Part shown: in pieces, positions 1 to 10,205 of the stretch
Position numbering within the stretch: position 1 is the stretch's first letter
Layout of the letters: every line of letters begins with the position of its first letter
From: Nitzschia sp. pyKryTriq1
Lineage: Eukaryota; Bacillariophyta; Bacillariophyceae; Bacillariales; Bacillariaceae
Direction: 5' to 3'
Assembly: GCA_956465555.1 (NCBI GenBank)
Contig: OY101121.1
Span: 1,450,722-1,514,721 of the forward strand
DNA length: 64,000 bases
Notes under the pieces: generated by a model
Databases searched by the model: none
What the model saw: only the letters and a program-made list of their open reading frames with translations
Told to the model about the DNA's origin: nothing
Position numbers and translations under genes: made by a program

Positions 1-1860
1 CTTGTAGTCCAACGCAAGACATCTGAGGGACGTCATCCTTGGCGAGTACTCCAAGGCTTGAGTTTTCTCGCGACTCAATCTCCAAAACTGAAGCAGGACG
101 ACACACCTTCTTTTCTGGATTGAGGCCATGTCCTTCCACACAAGCTGCCACCTCTGGATGTCCTCGGCAATAGACAACCTCACTACCCTTGTAAGGGTAT
201 TGGTAAGATTTCATCGTGGCGCTGTCAAAGAAACGCAAAGGTGACCTTCCATCCAGACTGGGTAGTACTCGTATACGGATCTTAAGTGCAAAAGTTGCCT
301 CATCGTCAAACCATTGTGCCTGTGACTCGAGAGACTTGAACGCAACTACGAACTGCCAAGGAAGAAAGAAACCCCCTCGTGCCTAGAAAGAGGAATGAAC
401 ACTTGAAAGTGAGTGCTGAAAAGTCTTCTTCAATTAAAAGTCAGACAGGGTATGTCTTTCTCACCTCTTGGTAGTCTCGGATGCCTTCAAACCCCAAGTC
501 TGTTAGGCTTCTCAAAAAATTTGCGCGGTTCTTATTGGAAGTAAGGTGCTCAGCTGGATCATGCAGCAACGGCGACTGACCAACTTGAGCGACAACTATC
601 CCAGTGTCATTCAATGCGCGCGGAAGAGATCGCAGGAATGGACCACCGTCATAAAGCGCTTCAACAAAAGAAATCTGAATCTGAGGGTCCCTAAAAATAA
701 AAGGCCAAAATCATCTCACTGCCTGTCAGAAAACATCAAAATAGTAACGGTATAGATCAATCCTTCCACTCCAAAGCACTTACAGAGCATCCATGATGAT
801 GACATCAAATGATTCTTCAACACGGTCCTCCTCATTCCCACTAAATCGATCAATGAACCACGCAAATGCATCTTCGCAATACAGTTCAACTCTTGGATCC
901 TCAAAGCAACTGTCAGCGCTGCCCTCAAGCATGCTACAGTCGCTCCAATCAGGTAGATACTCTCTCGACAGTTTTACCATCTGCTCGTCAATTTCGATCA
1001 TGACAACCTTCTCGACTGTTTTATGTTTGAGTACTTCTCTCAATGTTGCACCTTCGCCTCCCCCAATAATGGCAACGCGTTTTGGATTGGAATGGGCAAA
1101 CATGGCTGGATGAACCAACGCCTCGTGGTAGGCTGCATCACCTGACCTTCTCGATTGCATCACTCCATCAAGAAAAACTATACGATCCGGCTGAAAAAGC
1201 TCTGGATGGTCCGCTTCGTAGGATCCGTCGTTTTTCAACGACTTCTCGTACCCGTCAACGCTTTGAGTCACAGGCAACAATACATCATAAATGTCAACAC
1301 GCTGGAAATCAGTTTGCGCGGATACAACCTACCAAGGACAAGAACGGAACGTTAGTATGTCACACAAAATATTCATGAAGATGTGACATGATTGACGATG
1401 TCTAACCGTTACCTTTTCTTTCATATCTATCATTTCACCGATCGGAAAGGCATAGAAATCAGTGGCCGCGGAATCACCGCTTGTGTCTTCGCCTGAAAAT
1501 CCTCGGAGCTTGTGAGCCCAGATCGCATGAGGTTTCTGATCGGAGCCCTCATTTGCAATACCAAAGAGCCTCTTAGCCACAGGGACAACAGGCAACAGCG
1601 ACTCATCTCCACATGTGTACAAGTCCAGGGTAATAACTCCCTCGACAGGCCAGGTGTGGAATGAAACGTGACTTTCCAGTAAGACTCCAGCGCAGCTGAC
1701 TCCGCTCGGTTTGAGACCGTGACAATGATACGACAGCAAAGTCAAACCGCATTCTGCGACCAGATCCAACATTGCGTGGGCCAGACGCACTTGAGAGTTG
1801 AGGAAGTCCCCCTTGACATGTTCGATGTCCATGAGCAAGTGTTGACCTTGTGGAAGGTGC
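1..1860. repeat. Direct repeat, left copy (pairs with 3656-5515)
   Basis: Every base I compared matches 3656-5515 at an offset of 3,655, except one A/T difference (1789 against 5444) that changes Val to Glu. The identity includes introns as well as exons. It stops abruptly after 1860, inside the first coding exon just upstream of the HLPQGQHLL segment. The left end runs off the window. Confidence 0.95.
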
Positions 1861-2291
1861 TCGGATTCATCGTGAAGTAGAGAATTATTGACTTCTTGCA
1901 AATTTGGACGAACTTCGTGGCACTCATTATATGGGAGATCAACGCATTGCCTTCTCCCTTCCTCCGTAACAACCCAACGAGAATTGGCCACCGACCTTGC
2001 TGTGTCAAAATGTTTCGAAGCATACACCGTGGGTGGCAAAAATTTTCCTAAAGGGAGGACAGGGTTAGGAAGTTTCAAGTTAAGAGGACTTTCCAAGCCT
2101 TCAGCGTTGACGCTTGCTCTTTTTACACTGCGCACGAGATAGACTTTTGCAGACAGCCCAGTTGTGAAAGCTATAGTGGCACTAGTAACCAGGGTCCAAA
2201 GAACAAAGAGAAGTGGTACTCCGTCGCCCTTTTTATTGTCGTTGGGACTTTTCGACATCTGTCTACTTCCTTCTAAGGATGGTTTGCACAT
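1..2291 (-). CDS. AdoMetDC-spermidine synthase fusion, copy 1 (3' end outside window)
   Basis: Exons read as complement(<1..382, 465..690, 784..1328, 1413..2291), with GT-AG introns. ATG at 2291; a second in-frame ATG lies 11 codons in. A hydrophobic segment at about residues 26-48 suggests a type II membrane anchor. The first catalytic part is the bacterial-type S-adenosylmethionine decarboxylase (SpeD), with the pyruvoyl-forming ESH motif followed by HTWP and YTCG. The second part is a spermidine synthase fold with GGGEG for decarboxylated AdoMet. Together they could make aminopropyl donor and transfer it to an amine. Such fusions were described in diatoms and linked to long-chain polyamines of biosilica (established for the family; inferred here). 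The last exon is open at base 1, so about 380 bp of coding sequence present in copy 2 is missing. Head-to-tail with copy 2. Confidence 0.88.
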
Positions 2292-3169
2292 GATCTCAAT
2301 GGATGAGGTCTAAAAGCATAATAGTATTTTGTGAGCCACTCTCTCTGATGGTGCTGTTCTATCTTCCCCGTTGCTTACTTGCGTACTTGGTAATCATTTT
2401 TTGTCTGAAGGCGGGAACCTCGCATCTCGGAGAAAGAAAGATCCAAAAAGCAGCACGTGCCGGCCTCCACCTCGTTCTTATAGATTTCGCGTGCTGTGCC
2501 CTCCTGCTTACTGCTACCGGTATCCTACCGGTACCTTGTTGAGGTACCGGTACATAAAATTTCTTGTACAGCGTACCAGAAATCGCGCGTATCTCTCTGT
2601 AGTAGAGAGTGATTAGATAGACCCCTCCTGCAGCATCCTATTTAAGGTTGAGAGCTCGTTTATCTCTGTCGCTACCGGTATATCGGTAGCACTGATGCAT
2701 GGCTCGTTTTTACTCTTCTCGAAAGAATTTTTTTAATTATGCCCCACATGAATGAAATAATATTCTTGCACGTGCCATTTATCTCACTTCTTGTCTTTCT
2801 TCTTCAGCACGTGCTGTGCAAGTGTGGCGCGTGTGTGGGTTGGAATGTGGTACTACATACTGCTACCAGTAAGTACAGTAATAGTACTACATCACTAATT
2901 TTTATGGCAAGCAAAGCAATCAGTTGTATGAAATCGTTTTATTGTACTCGGCGCTGCCAGCTATGCATGGAAGGGCATACGTGCTTCCTGGCAGCAGCCC
3001 TATCTTTTGTTGAATGAATCATCCATCGCGCAAGTGAGCTCGATGAAGCATGCAAGCACAGATCTACTGAGGTTCTATCGTCTCTGTACGTACCGGTAGA
3101 CTACAATACCAGTACCAGTACAGTAGATGTGCAGATTAGCGCTGATAATCCCCCGTACGTTTGAAAAAA

Positions 3170-3192
3170 GTCCACTGATTCAATCAGTGGAC
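3170..3192. repeat. Perfect 11-bp inverted repeat with 1-nt centre
   Basis: GTCCACTGATT, a single C, then AATCAGTGGAC. It follows an A-rich run and lies about 240 bp beyond the stop codon of fusion gene copy 2, on the 3' side of that gene. It could be a 3'-end RNA hairpin, or a chance or mobile palindrome. No function is shown. Confidence 0.7.
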
Positions 3193-3281
3193 TGTGCTCT
3201 CGACCGTCAAGGTAGTAACTAAATTAGACAGGGCACTTTCGCTGCTTTGCGATATACCGGTATACTACTACCACTACCAGT

Positions 3282-3306
3282 AGAGAGAGAGAGAGAGAGA
3301 GAGAGA
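3282..3306. repeat. GA dinucleotide microsatellite
   Basis: Uninterrupted run of GA dinucleotides in the spacer between the two fusion genes. Similar CT/GA runs recur at 10437-10468, near 39764-39781, near 39947-39968 and at 45079-45098. Confidence 0.9.
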
Positions 3307-3428
3307 TGATTATTGATCATACCGTAGGGTACTACTTGTACTACCGGTACCTGTAGACAAGGTCGATACAGGTACAGTACAGTACTGGTGAAGGGAGCAG
3401 TACTGGTACACATGATATTCTTGACAGG

Positions 3429-6003
3429 TTATGGAATGGCTCTGGCGTAGGACGAGTAGTGACGACTCTGCCTCTCCGCCGCAGGATTGTAGCCACCCGT
3501 TGTTTCCTCAAAAAAACTAAGAAAAGCTGGTACTGCCGAGGTTATAGCAGAGATAGCGGTCGCCATGTTATTACCCAAGAGCGAGGCACAGCGCTGGTCC
3601 ATTTCCGTTATCAAGTTGAACGACCTTGGCGGCATATAAATTATGGGAACTTTTTCTTGTAGTCCAACGCAAGACATCTGAGGGACGTCATCCTTGGCGA
3701 GTACTCCAAGGCTTGAGTTTTCTCGCGACTCAATCTCCAAAACTGAAGCAGGACGACACACCTTCTTTTCTGGATTGAGGCCATGTCCTTCCACACAAGC
3801 TGCCACCTCTGGATGTCCTCGGCAATAGACAACCTCACTACCCTTGTAAGGGTATTGGTAAGATTTCATCGTGGCGCTGTCAAAGAAACGCAAAGGTGAC
3901 CTTCCATCCAGACTGGGTAGTACTCGTATACGGATCTTAAGTGCAAAAGTTGCCTCATCGTCAAACCATTGTGCCTGTGACTCGAGAGACTTGAACGCAA
4001 CTACGAACTGCCAAGGAAGAAAGAAACCCCCTCGTGCCTAGAAAGAGGAATGAACACTTGAAAGTGAGTGCTGAAAAGTCTTCTTCAATTAAAAGTCAGA
4101 CAGGGTATGTCTTTCTCACCTCTTGGTAGTCTCGGATGCCTTCAAACCCCAAGTCTGTTAGGCTTCTCAAAAAATTTGCGCGGTTCTTATTGGAAGTAAG
4201 GTGCTCAGCTGGATCATGCAGCAACGGCGACTGACCAACTTGAGCGACAACTATCCCAGTGTCATTCAATGCGCGCGGAAGAGATCGCAGGAATGGACCA
4301 CCGTCATAAAGCGCTTCAACAAAAGAAATCTGAATCTGAGGGTCCCTAAAAATAAAAGGCCAAAATCATCTCACTGCCTGTCAGAAAACATCAAAATAGT
4401 AACGGTATAGATCAATCCTTCCACTCCAAAGCACTTACAGAGCATCCATGATGATGACATCAAATGATTCTTCAACACGGTCCTCCTCATTCCCACTAAA
4501 TCGATCAATGAACCACGCAAATGCATCTTCGCAATACAGTTCAACTCTTGGATCCTCAAAGCAACTGTCAGCGCTGCCCTCAAGCATGCTACAGTCGCTC
4601 CAATCAGGTAGATACTCTCTCGACAGTTTTACCATCTGCTCGTCAATTTCGATCATGACAACCTTCTCGACTGTTTTATGTTTGAGTACTTCTCTCAATG
4701 TTGCACCTTCGCCTCCCCCAATAATGGCAACGCGTTTTGGATTGGAATGGGCAAACATGGCTGGATGAACCAACGCCTCGTGGTAGGCTGCATCACCTGA
4801 CCTTCTCGATTGCATCACTCCATCAAGAAAAACTATACGATCCGGCTGAAAAAGCTCTGGATGGTCCGCTTCGTAGGATCCGTCGTTTTTCAACGACTTC
4901 TCGTACCCGTCAACGCTTTGAGTCACAGGCAACAATACATCATAAATGTCAACACGCTGGAAATCAGTTTGCGCGGATACAACCTACCAAGGACAAGAAC
5001 GGAACGTTAGTATGTCACACAAAATATTCATGAAGATGTGACATGATTGACGATGTCTAACCGTTACCTTTTCTTTCATATCTATCATTTCACCGATCGG
5101 AAAGGCATAGAAATCAGTGGCCGCGGAATCACCGCTTGTGTCTTCGCCTGAAAATCCTCGGAGCTTGTGAGCCCAGATCGCATGAGGTTTCTGATCGGAG
5201 CCCTCATTTGCAATACCAAAGAGCCTCTTAGCCACAGGGACAACAGGCAACAGCGACTCATCTCCACATGTGTACAAGTCCAGGGTAATAACTCCCTCGA
5301 CAGGCCAGGTGTGGAATGAAACGTGACTTTCCAGTAAGACTCCAGCGCAGCTGACTCCGCTCGGTTTGAGACCGTGACAATGATACGACAGCAAAGTCAA
5401 ACCGCATTCTGCGACCAGATCCAACATTGCGTGGGCCAGACGCTCTTGAGAGTTGAGGAAGTCCCCCTTGACATGTTCGATGTCCATGAGCAAGTGTTGA
5501 CCTTGTGGAAGGTGCGTCATTTCCTCCTCATCCTCCGTCGATACTTCATCGTGAGAAGCAACACCAGTTGCACGAAAATCCCCTTCTTCATCATTCTTGA
5601 CATCCGCAACGCATTGTTGTTGTTCTCCTACTGCGTCAGTAGTAACCCAACGAGAGTTGATATCCGAAATTGTTGAGTCAAAATATTTTACGGTGTACAA
5701 CATCTCCGGTGGACCCGCTTTTCCCTCTTTGACTACAGTATTTGGCAGTGCTTGAACTTGAACTGGTGTCCCCCCATTATTATTTGCGGCATGGGTTTCG
5801 TCGACAAAGACTTTGAAAAATGCTTCCAGGAATTGTCCTTCGATAAGAACGCAAGATATCTGACCAACTGCGAACGCTACCAGTGTGCTCGAAAGCAAGC
5901 TCAAAACAACGAAACGAGTGGACACCTGTACAAAGAAATGGTTCTTGGAAGTCCCTTCTTTATTTTCATGAATACCACACGATCCTGATTGATTCGACAC
6001 CAT
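3429..6003 (-). CDS. AdoMetDC-spermidine synthase fusion, copy 2 (complete)
   Basis: Exons complement(3429..4037, 4120..4345, 4439..4983, 5068..6003); introns 82, 93 and 84 bp, all GT-AG; 771 residues. Residues 30-50 form a membrane anchor. Residues about 164-312 are class 1b AdoMetDC: Ser226 in ESH (pyruvoyl precursor), His231 and Cys246 sit at +5 and +20 from the serine, exactly the spacing of bacterial SpeD Ser63/His68/Cys83. From about residue 313 comes an aminopropyltransferase with GGGEG at 400-404, and DALDPQ where canonical enzymes have DSSDP. The last roughly 190 residues, starting near MKSYQYPYKG, form an extra cysteine-containing C-terminal region that I cannot assign. Inferred role: bifunctional production and transfer of aminopropyl groups, probably on an endomembrane and possibly for silica-associated polyamines. 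Confidence 0.9.
3656..5515. repeat. Direct repeat, right copy (pairs with 1-1860)
   Basis: Second member of the near-identical 1,860-bp pair. It spans part of exon 4, exons 2 and 3, all three introns and the AdoMetDC half of exon 1. Beyond 5515 the two genes remain recognisably related at protein level (for example NSRWV in both) but are clearly diverged. Confidence 0.95.
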
Positions 6004-6492
6004 GGTGTGGTTCTTTTGATAAGTCTGTCTTGCTGTCTCGATCTATTATCGTTGTCAGGCTGCGAAAAGATTGCGAAAAGTGGATATGCGCCAGGATGTT
6101 TCATCTGGCGACTCCTCATTGTCGTCATCATCAAATACCAGGTATTGGATATTGGAAAGGGTGTTCGGATATTTATTCTCTGATGAACCAGTATGCTTCG
6201 TGCGAGTATTATGGTACCTGGTACCGGGAAACGTACATGATCATGCACAACCCTCTCATACTGTAGTCAGGGATCAATAAATACGAGGGATGTGCCAAGC
6301 CGCGCGACGGCTCGTGAAAAGAAAAATTCCCTTCGTGGCAGAAAGCAAGGCATCTTCATCACGGCGCATCGCGCACAATTTTTCTCCGTGTTAAATCCCC
6401 GTATAACGCCAAAAGGTGGGCGACATTCGCATCTCTTTTTTCGTAGAATTGTACACAAATTTAATACTACACGTTGAAATCCTACCAAACTC
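6004..6492. other. Upstream region of fusion gene copy 2
   Basis: No gene recognised. Short open frames on both strands lack family features. It presumably holds the promoter of the copy 2 gene, which begins at 6003 on the minus strand. No clear core promoter motif is seen. Confidence 0.45.
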
Positions 6493-6946
6493 CTACGTGT
6501 CCCCCGAAATATTCCTTCCACAAGCACCGAGAAAACCACGATCAAAATCAAAGGCTGATCGATGCGTTTTGAACTCTTTCGTTAACCTTTCAATGTCGTC
6601 GAGCAACAATGGTCCCATGGCGACTGTATTGTCCCCCTCTCCCTGTTGACGGCCTAAAAAGTGGTACGAGCAAATGTAAGCCCTTGCTCGGGCAGAAAAC
6701 CTTGGCACTCGTCGCGTCGTCAAGTTCTCACGCCCGATGCACTCTTTTACCAGGTTGCGGAATGACGCTATCGACTTCTTCAGCTGCAACAGTCTCCGTC
6801 GGTAACAACCCTTGGAGTGGGCCCACGAATACTGCCTCGACTCCTTCTCCCGCAATCTCTGCATGGAATTTAGGTGTAAAGTCCACCTTTATTCCAAGGG
6901 CTTCCGCCATCCGGGTTGAAGGAATATAGCGTGCAATAGAGTGGTC
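6493..6946 (-). pseudogene. DDE transposase C-terminal relic
   Basis: Minus-strand frames give, in order, a PKFHAEIAGEGVE segment, then YSWAHSKGCYRR, FSARARAYICSYH and KEFKTHRSAFDFDRGF. This matches the C-terminal layout of IS630/Tc1-like and related DDE transposases of fungi and algae (PKFH.E.N.IE..W...K..R, then RR..YI..Y, then KSHRR). The first and second parts lie in different frames, so there is a frameshift within GAGGCAGTATTCG near 6825. A stop (TAG at 6947-6949) closes the 5' side. The N-terminal and central catalytic parts are absent. An alternative gene model with an intron joining 6910-6755 to 6660-6493 is possible but would discard the conserved YSWA to ICSYH section, so I prefer a decayed element. 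Confidence 0.6.
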
Positions 6947-7246
6947 CTAGCAGACATTTCGACGGGTCGTAGCTGTTGTTCGGCATGTTTGATAGAACAA
7001 CAACAACAACATCATCATCGCGATCCTCCGCGCGCTCTTGTCGAAATGCGAGAACAAAATTTTTTTAGTAACCCATCCATCACATCATGTACTCGTACAC
7101 AGCATCGCATATCCATCAAGCCAACGGCGCTTCTACGAGTAGACTATCATATCTTTACTTGAGTGTATTGTAATTGGCACGCTTGTGCTGAAGAGAAGAA
7201 TCCATAATTCTACACAATACAAAAGTATAAGTACAAGTATACAATC

Positions 7247-7492
7247 ATGTCCGAATCATCATCGTCGTCGTGGTCGTCGTTGCCGTGGTCTCTGTTGCTG
7301 CTACTGCAGATTGCGCTTATGGTGCCTCAAGGATCATCCTTTACCATGCCCCAACAACATTTAAGCACCGGTACACGTGGTAGTAGTAGTCACCGCTTCG
7401 TCTTGGATCGATCAGTCATCATGCTGTCGGCGAAACAAAGAGAGACACGAGGCACTGAAGCAGTCGACTTTTCGGACATGCCCCTGTGGTGA
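7247..7492 (+). CDS. Small secreted or plastid-targeted ORF (uncertain)
   Basis: 81 codons from an ATG, with a serine-rich start, a strong hydrophobic core (LPWSLLLLLQIALMVP) and GSSF as a possible signal cleavage site with phenylalanine after it, as in diatom plastid pre-sequences. The remainder is short and of no recognised family. The stop lies inside a 51-bp tandem duplication, and GTGATG directly after codon PLW could also act as a splice donor, so this may be exon 1 of a longer or broken gene. I found no convincing downstream exon before the next gene at 7932. Confidence 0.35.
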   Translation: MSESSSSSWSSLPWSLLLLLQIALMVPQGSSFTMPQQHLSTGTRGSSSHRFVLDRSVIMLSAKQRETRGTEAVDFSDMPLW

Positions 7493-7585
7493 TGATCTTG
7501 TTGATGATGTGGTGTCGACTTTTCGGACATGCCCCTGTGGTGATGATCTTGTTGATGATGTGGTGATGATCTTGTTGATGTTGTG
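7463..7585. repeat. 51-bp tandem duplication plus partial third unit
   Basis: Units 7463-7513 and 7514-7564 are identical in all 51 bases. They are followed by 21 bases (7565-7585) that repeat the GATGATCTTGTTGATG part with one change. The unit carries the last codons and stop of the small ORF. The 7586-7931 stretch beyond it holds no recognised gene and should contain the promoter of the 7932 gene. Confidence 0.93.
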
Positions 7586-7931
7586 CTTCATTTTTTTCGA
7601 TTTTACGACTACAAAAAGGGTGCTAACTTAGTTACAAAGGGTTCTAATTTAGTGCTTATTTGGTTTTGTACCAGGCCTACGTGATGTCGGAGTCGTGAAA
7701 AATAAACTCGTATGGGGTGCGGTGTGACCGGTGTGACGGGCAGCCAGACGTCTTGTACCAGTCTACGCGTCCTACTACTCCGGGCTGGCGAAAGTCGCCA
7801 GCCATACCAGTACACATCCACTGCACCACACTGTTCCGTCGCTAGGCGTTTGCAACAATCCATGATCCATTCTTGTCGATCCATTGCACTGCAAGCTGCA
7901 AGCTGCGAGCTCACGATAAGCAATTATTAAA

Positions 7932-8963
7932 ATGAACACGCCAGAACACCTTGAAAATGACAGGGGTGGCGACGATAGCCCCGAAACCATTGAAGATGCC
8001 TTGGTCTTACTCAAGCAAGGAAAGGAATTTGAGAAGAAGCAAAAATTCTGGGATGCCTCAGACAAGTTCATTCAAGGTCGTAAAATTTTAGATTCCTTGG
8101 CGAAGAAACAAAGCCGTGCGACGGAAGAAGATCGACAAATTCTTTCTTTGTACGAAGAGAAATCACAAGAATATCTTCGTCAATCGCGCAAGTCACTACT
8201 CGAGGCAATGACGCTTGAGATGGAACCCGACGAGAAAAGTACTGATTTCTATGAGAATCTGACCGAGGAAGAAGCGCAACTGCGGCTTCGCATATTTTGT
8301 ACTTTATTTTCAAGGAAAGTGGATCTTCAAGATTCTTCTGAGAAGAATGTAGATGATCTACAATGGTCAATTGAAGAGCGACTACAGGAACTGAACGCAT
8401 CCTTACCCAGTGGTTTCAAGACAGACGATGAACGAATGGACTCCTTAAATCGGGGGTTAAATCGCCTCGGCCTATCGCTGTATCCACAGAAAAAACCGTT
8501 TGAAAGATTTGAAGAACAATTGCCCAAGAGTGATGAGGAGCGAATAGAAGCCATTATGGCTCAAGCAAAAGACGAAGTTGCTTTTGAGAAGCAGTTTGGC
8601 GGCGGTCCCGGTGTAACTGCGAAATCCTTGGATGCTGACGATCTTGACGACGCTGACGACGACGACGACGAAGAGGAAGATACCGACGAAGATTTGAAAT
8701 TAGATGATGATCAACTTGTGATAAAGCACATACGACAGCGAGTGGTAAAAGCGCAAACAAAACTAGCGGAGATCGTGGCCCTTTTGGACGAGGCGAAGAC
8801 AGCAAGAGACGAAGAAGAAAGGGACGTTGAGCGATACGACGACGATAGCATTGAAAAGCCATCAAGTGATTCGTATTTGACGTCTGGTAAAAAGAAGCTG
8901 AGAGGCGCACAAAGAGATCTCAAGAAAGCGATGGACGAATGGAACGAGGAAGCTCTTTTATAA
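7932..8963 (+). CDS. MIT-domain-like acidic coiled-coil protein
   Basis: 343 residues, intronless, ATG at 7932. Residues about 20-95 (from EDALVLLKQGKEF to YLRQSRKSLLEAM) show the three-helix pattern of MIT domains, which bind ESCRT-III tails; this is a resemblance by eye. The rest is highly charged and helical, with an Asp/Glu run at about residues 235-260 and a C-terminal coiled coil ending WNEEALL. No signal peptide or membrane segment. A soluble trafficking or scaffold role is plausible. It could equally be an unrelated helical protein. Confidence 0.7.
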   Translation: MNTPEHLENDRGGDDSPETIEDALVLLKQGKEFEKKQKFWDASDKFIQGRKILDSLAKKQSRATEEDRQILSLYEEKSQEYLRQSRKSLLEAMTLEMEPDEKSTDFYENLTEEEAQLRLRIFCTLFSRKVDLQDSSEKNVDDLQWSIEERLQELNASLPSGFKTDDERMDSLNRGLNRLGLSLYPQKKPFERFEEQLPKSDEERIEAIMAQAKDEVAFEKQFGGGPGVTAKSLDADDLDDADDDDDEEEDTDEDLKLDDDQLVIKHIRQRVVKAQTKLAEIVALLDEAKTARDEEERDVERYDDDSIEKPSSDSYLTSGKKKLRGAQRDLKKAMDEWNEEALL

Positions 8964-9554
8964 CCTTGTCTTCGAACATCGTGGGTGAATAAATCACTCT
9001 ATCACTCTACCAACTGCAGACAGTCTTTTCTATCCCCTATTTGAAAGAAGAGAGTACGTCCATCCATTTCTAGCTAGTTCCATGGATCTAGCCGACTAGC
9101 TAGTCGACTCCTCTACGAGTATCCTTTTCTCACTCTCCCTACTCTCAACTAATAATAGACCATCCCAATCAATTTCATTTACAGTACATTACCGCATCTT
9201 TTCAGTCGTGACGTCCCGCCGTCGCCCGCGTCCTGCGGTTTGTACGTCACACGGGTGCCAGATCAAAAAAAAGATCCGTTCCATGCCGGCGCGCGACGGC
9301 AACGGATTAACAAACAACAAGAGCGAGTATGACTACCGGTACTGCTACCGTTAACTACAGGTAATAACGACGGAATGGAGGAATATTCTTCATCGACCAA
9401 GAAGATAAAAAGCAAGACATCAGACAAAAAATAATTATTATTCTCTCACCACAATCCACAACCAACTCTGCTTTCCTCAAGACGAAATACTAGCAAGTAC
9501 AGTACCGGTATATCAGCATTTCCACCGACGACATTGAAAACCTGTTTTGCCAGT
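8964..9554. other. Intergenic region
   Basis: About 590 bp without a recognised gene. It holds short palindromes (CTAGCTAGTTCC to CTAGCTAGTCG near 9070-9105; TACCGGTA near 9335 and 9503) and should include the 3' end of the MIT-like gene and the promoter of the coiled-coil gene at 9555. Confidence 0.5.
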
Positions 9555-10205
9555 ATGCGGAAGTTCCAGCTGTTGAAAAAGAAGCAACCAACGACCACAA
9601 CGACGACCACCAAGAATAAGTCGCGGGTATCCAAGTCGTCAACGCCGACGACGGTTCTATCACCGAATGAGGCGCTGGCAGGTTTCAACTTCCCAGAGTT
9701 GATCGAAGATGATGATTCCTTTTTGGCTCCTGAAATTCTGCCGGGTCTAGTCAAGTCTACTAGCTCTTCAGATCAGGACGATGGCTTCGCAGTGCCGATC
9801 GAAGTGACAGTGATCGAAGAGTTGCTTCTGGATAGGGCCGCTAACAAGGAGAGGAATGATTCGGGGGAAAGTGCAAGAAAAGTTTCAGAAGTAGAAGTGC
9901 AAGAATACCTTCAGCAGATCAAAGACATCCAAAAGCTCGTCGATCAGCGAACGATGGATCTGAATCGGTCACGACAGCAAGTTGCAGAACTGATCAAGCA
10001 CAATAGTCGCCTCCTCCAGGAGCTAAAGGCAACAACTGGGAAAGGTGACGCATCTTTGGAAGATCATCGGATGATAAAACAAGAATTGAACGTGCTCAAA
10101 TTTTGTTTCTTCATCGGGGCGCTCTGGATATGGTTTGGAGGACGGGCAGACGTGATTGGCATCGTCGCATTTGTTTGGATATTGGCAGATGCTTCATCCT
10201 ACTAG
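9555..10205 (+). CDS. Coiled-coil protein with C-terminal membrane hairpin
   Basis: 216 residues from ATG 9555; an in-frame TTG upstream is not a plausible eukaryotic start. The N-terminus is basic with a run of threonines, then an acidic linker. Residues about 115-165 form a coiled coil (EVQEYLQQIKDIQKLVDQRT), and two hydrophobic segments close the protein (FCFFIGALWIWF and VIGIVAFVWILA). This is the layout of a tail-anchored or hairpin-anchored protein facing the cytosol. The same layout occurs in the gene at 16297-16980. Family not recognised. Confidence 0.7.
   Translation: MRKFQLLKKKQPTTTTTTTKNKSRVSKSSTPTTVLSPNEALAGFNFPELIEDDDSFLAPEILPGLVKSTSSSDQDDGFAVPIEVTVIEELLLDRAANKERNDSGESARKVSEVEVQEYLQQIKDIQKLVDQRTMDLNRSRQQVAELIKHNSRLLQELKATTGKGDASLEDHRMIKQELNVLKFCFFIGALWIWFGGRADVIGIVAFVWILADASSY

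Larger units (their letters stand above)
2292..3428. other. Spacer between fusion gene copies
   Basis: No convincing gene. It should hold the promoter and 5' leader of copy 1 and the 3' end of copy 2. It contains many short palindromes (TACCGGTA at 2515, 2526 and 2545, others near 2673, 3091, 3256 and 3341), a GA microsatellite near 3282-3306 and a perfect hairpin at 3170-3192. Confidence 0.6.
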
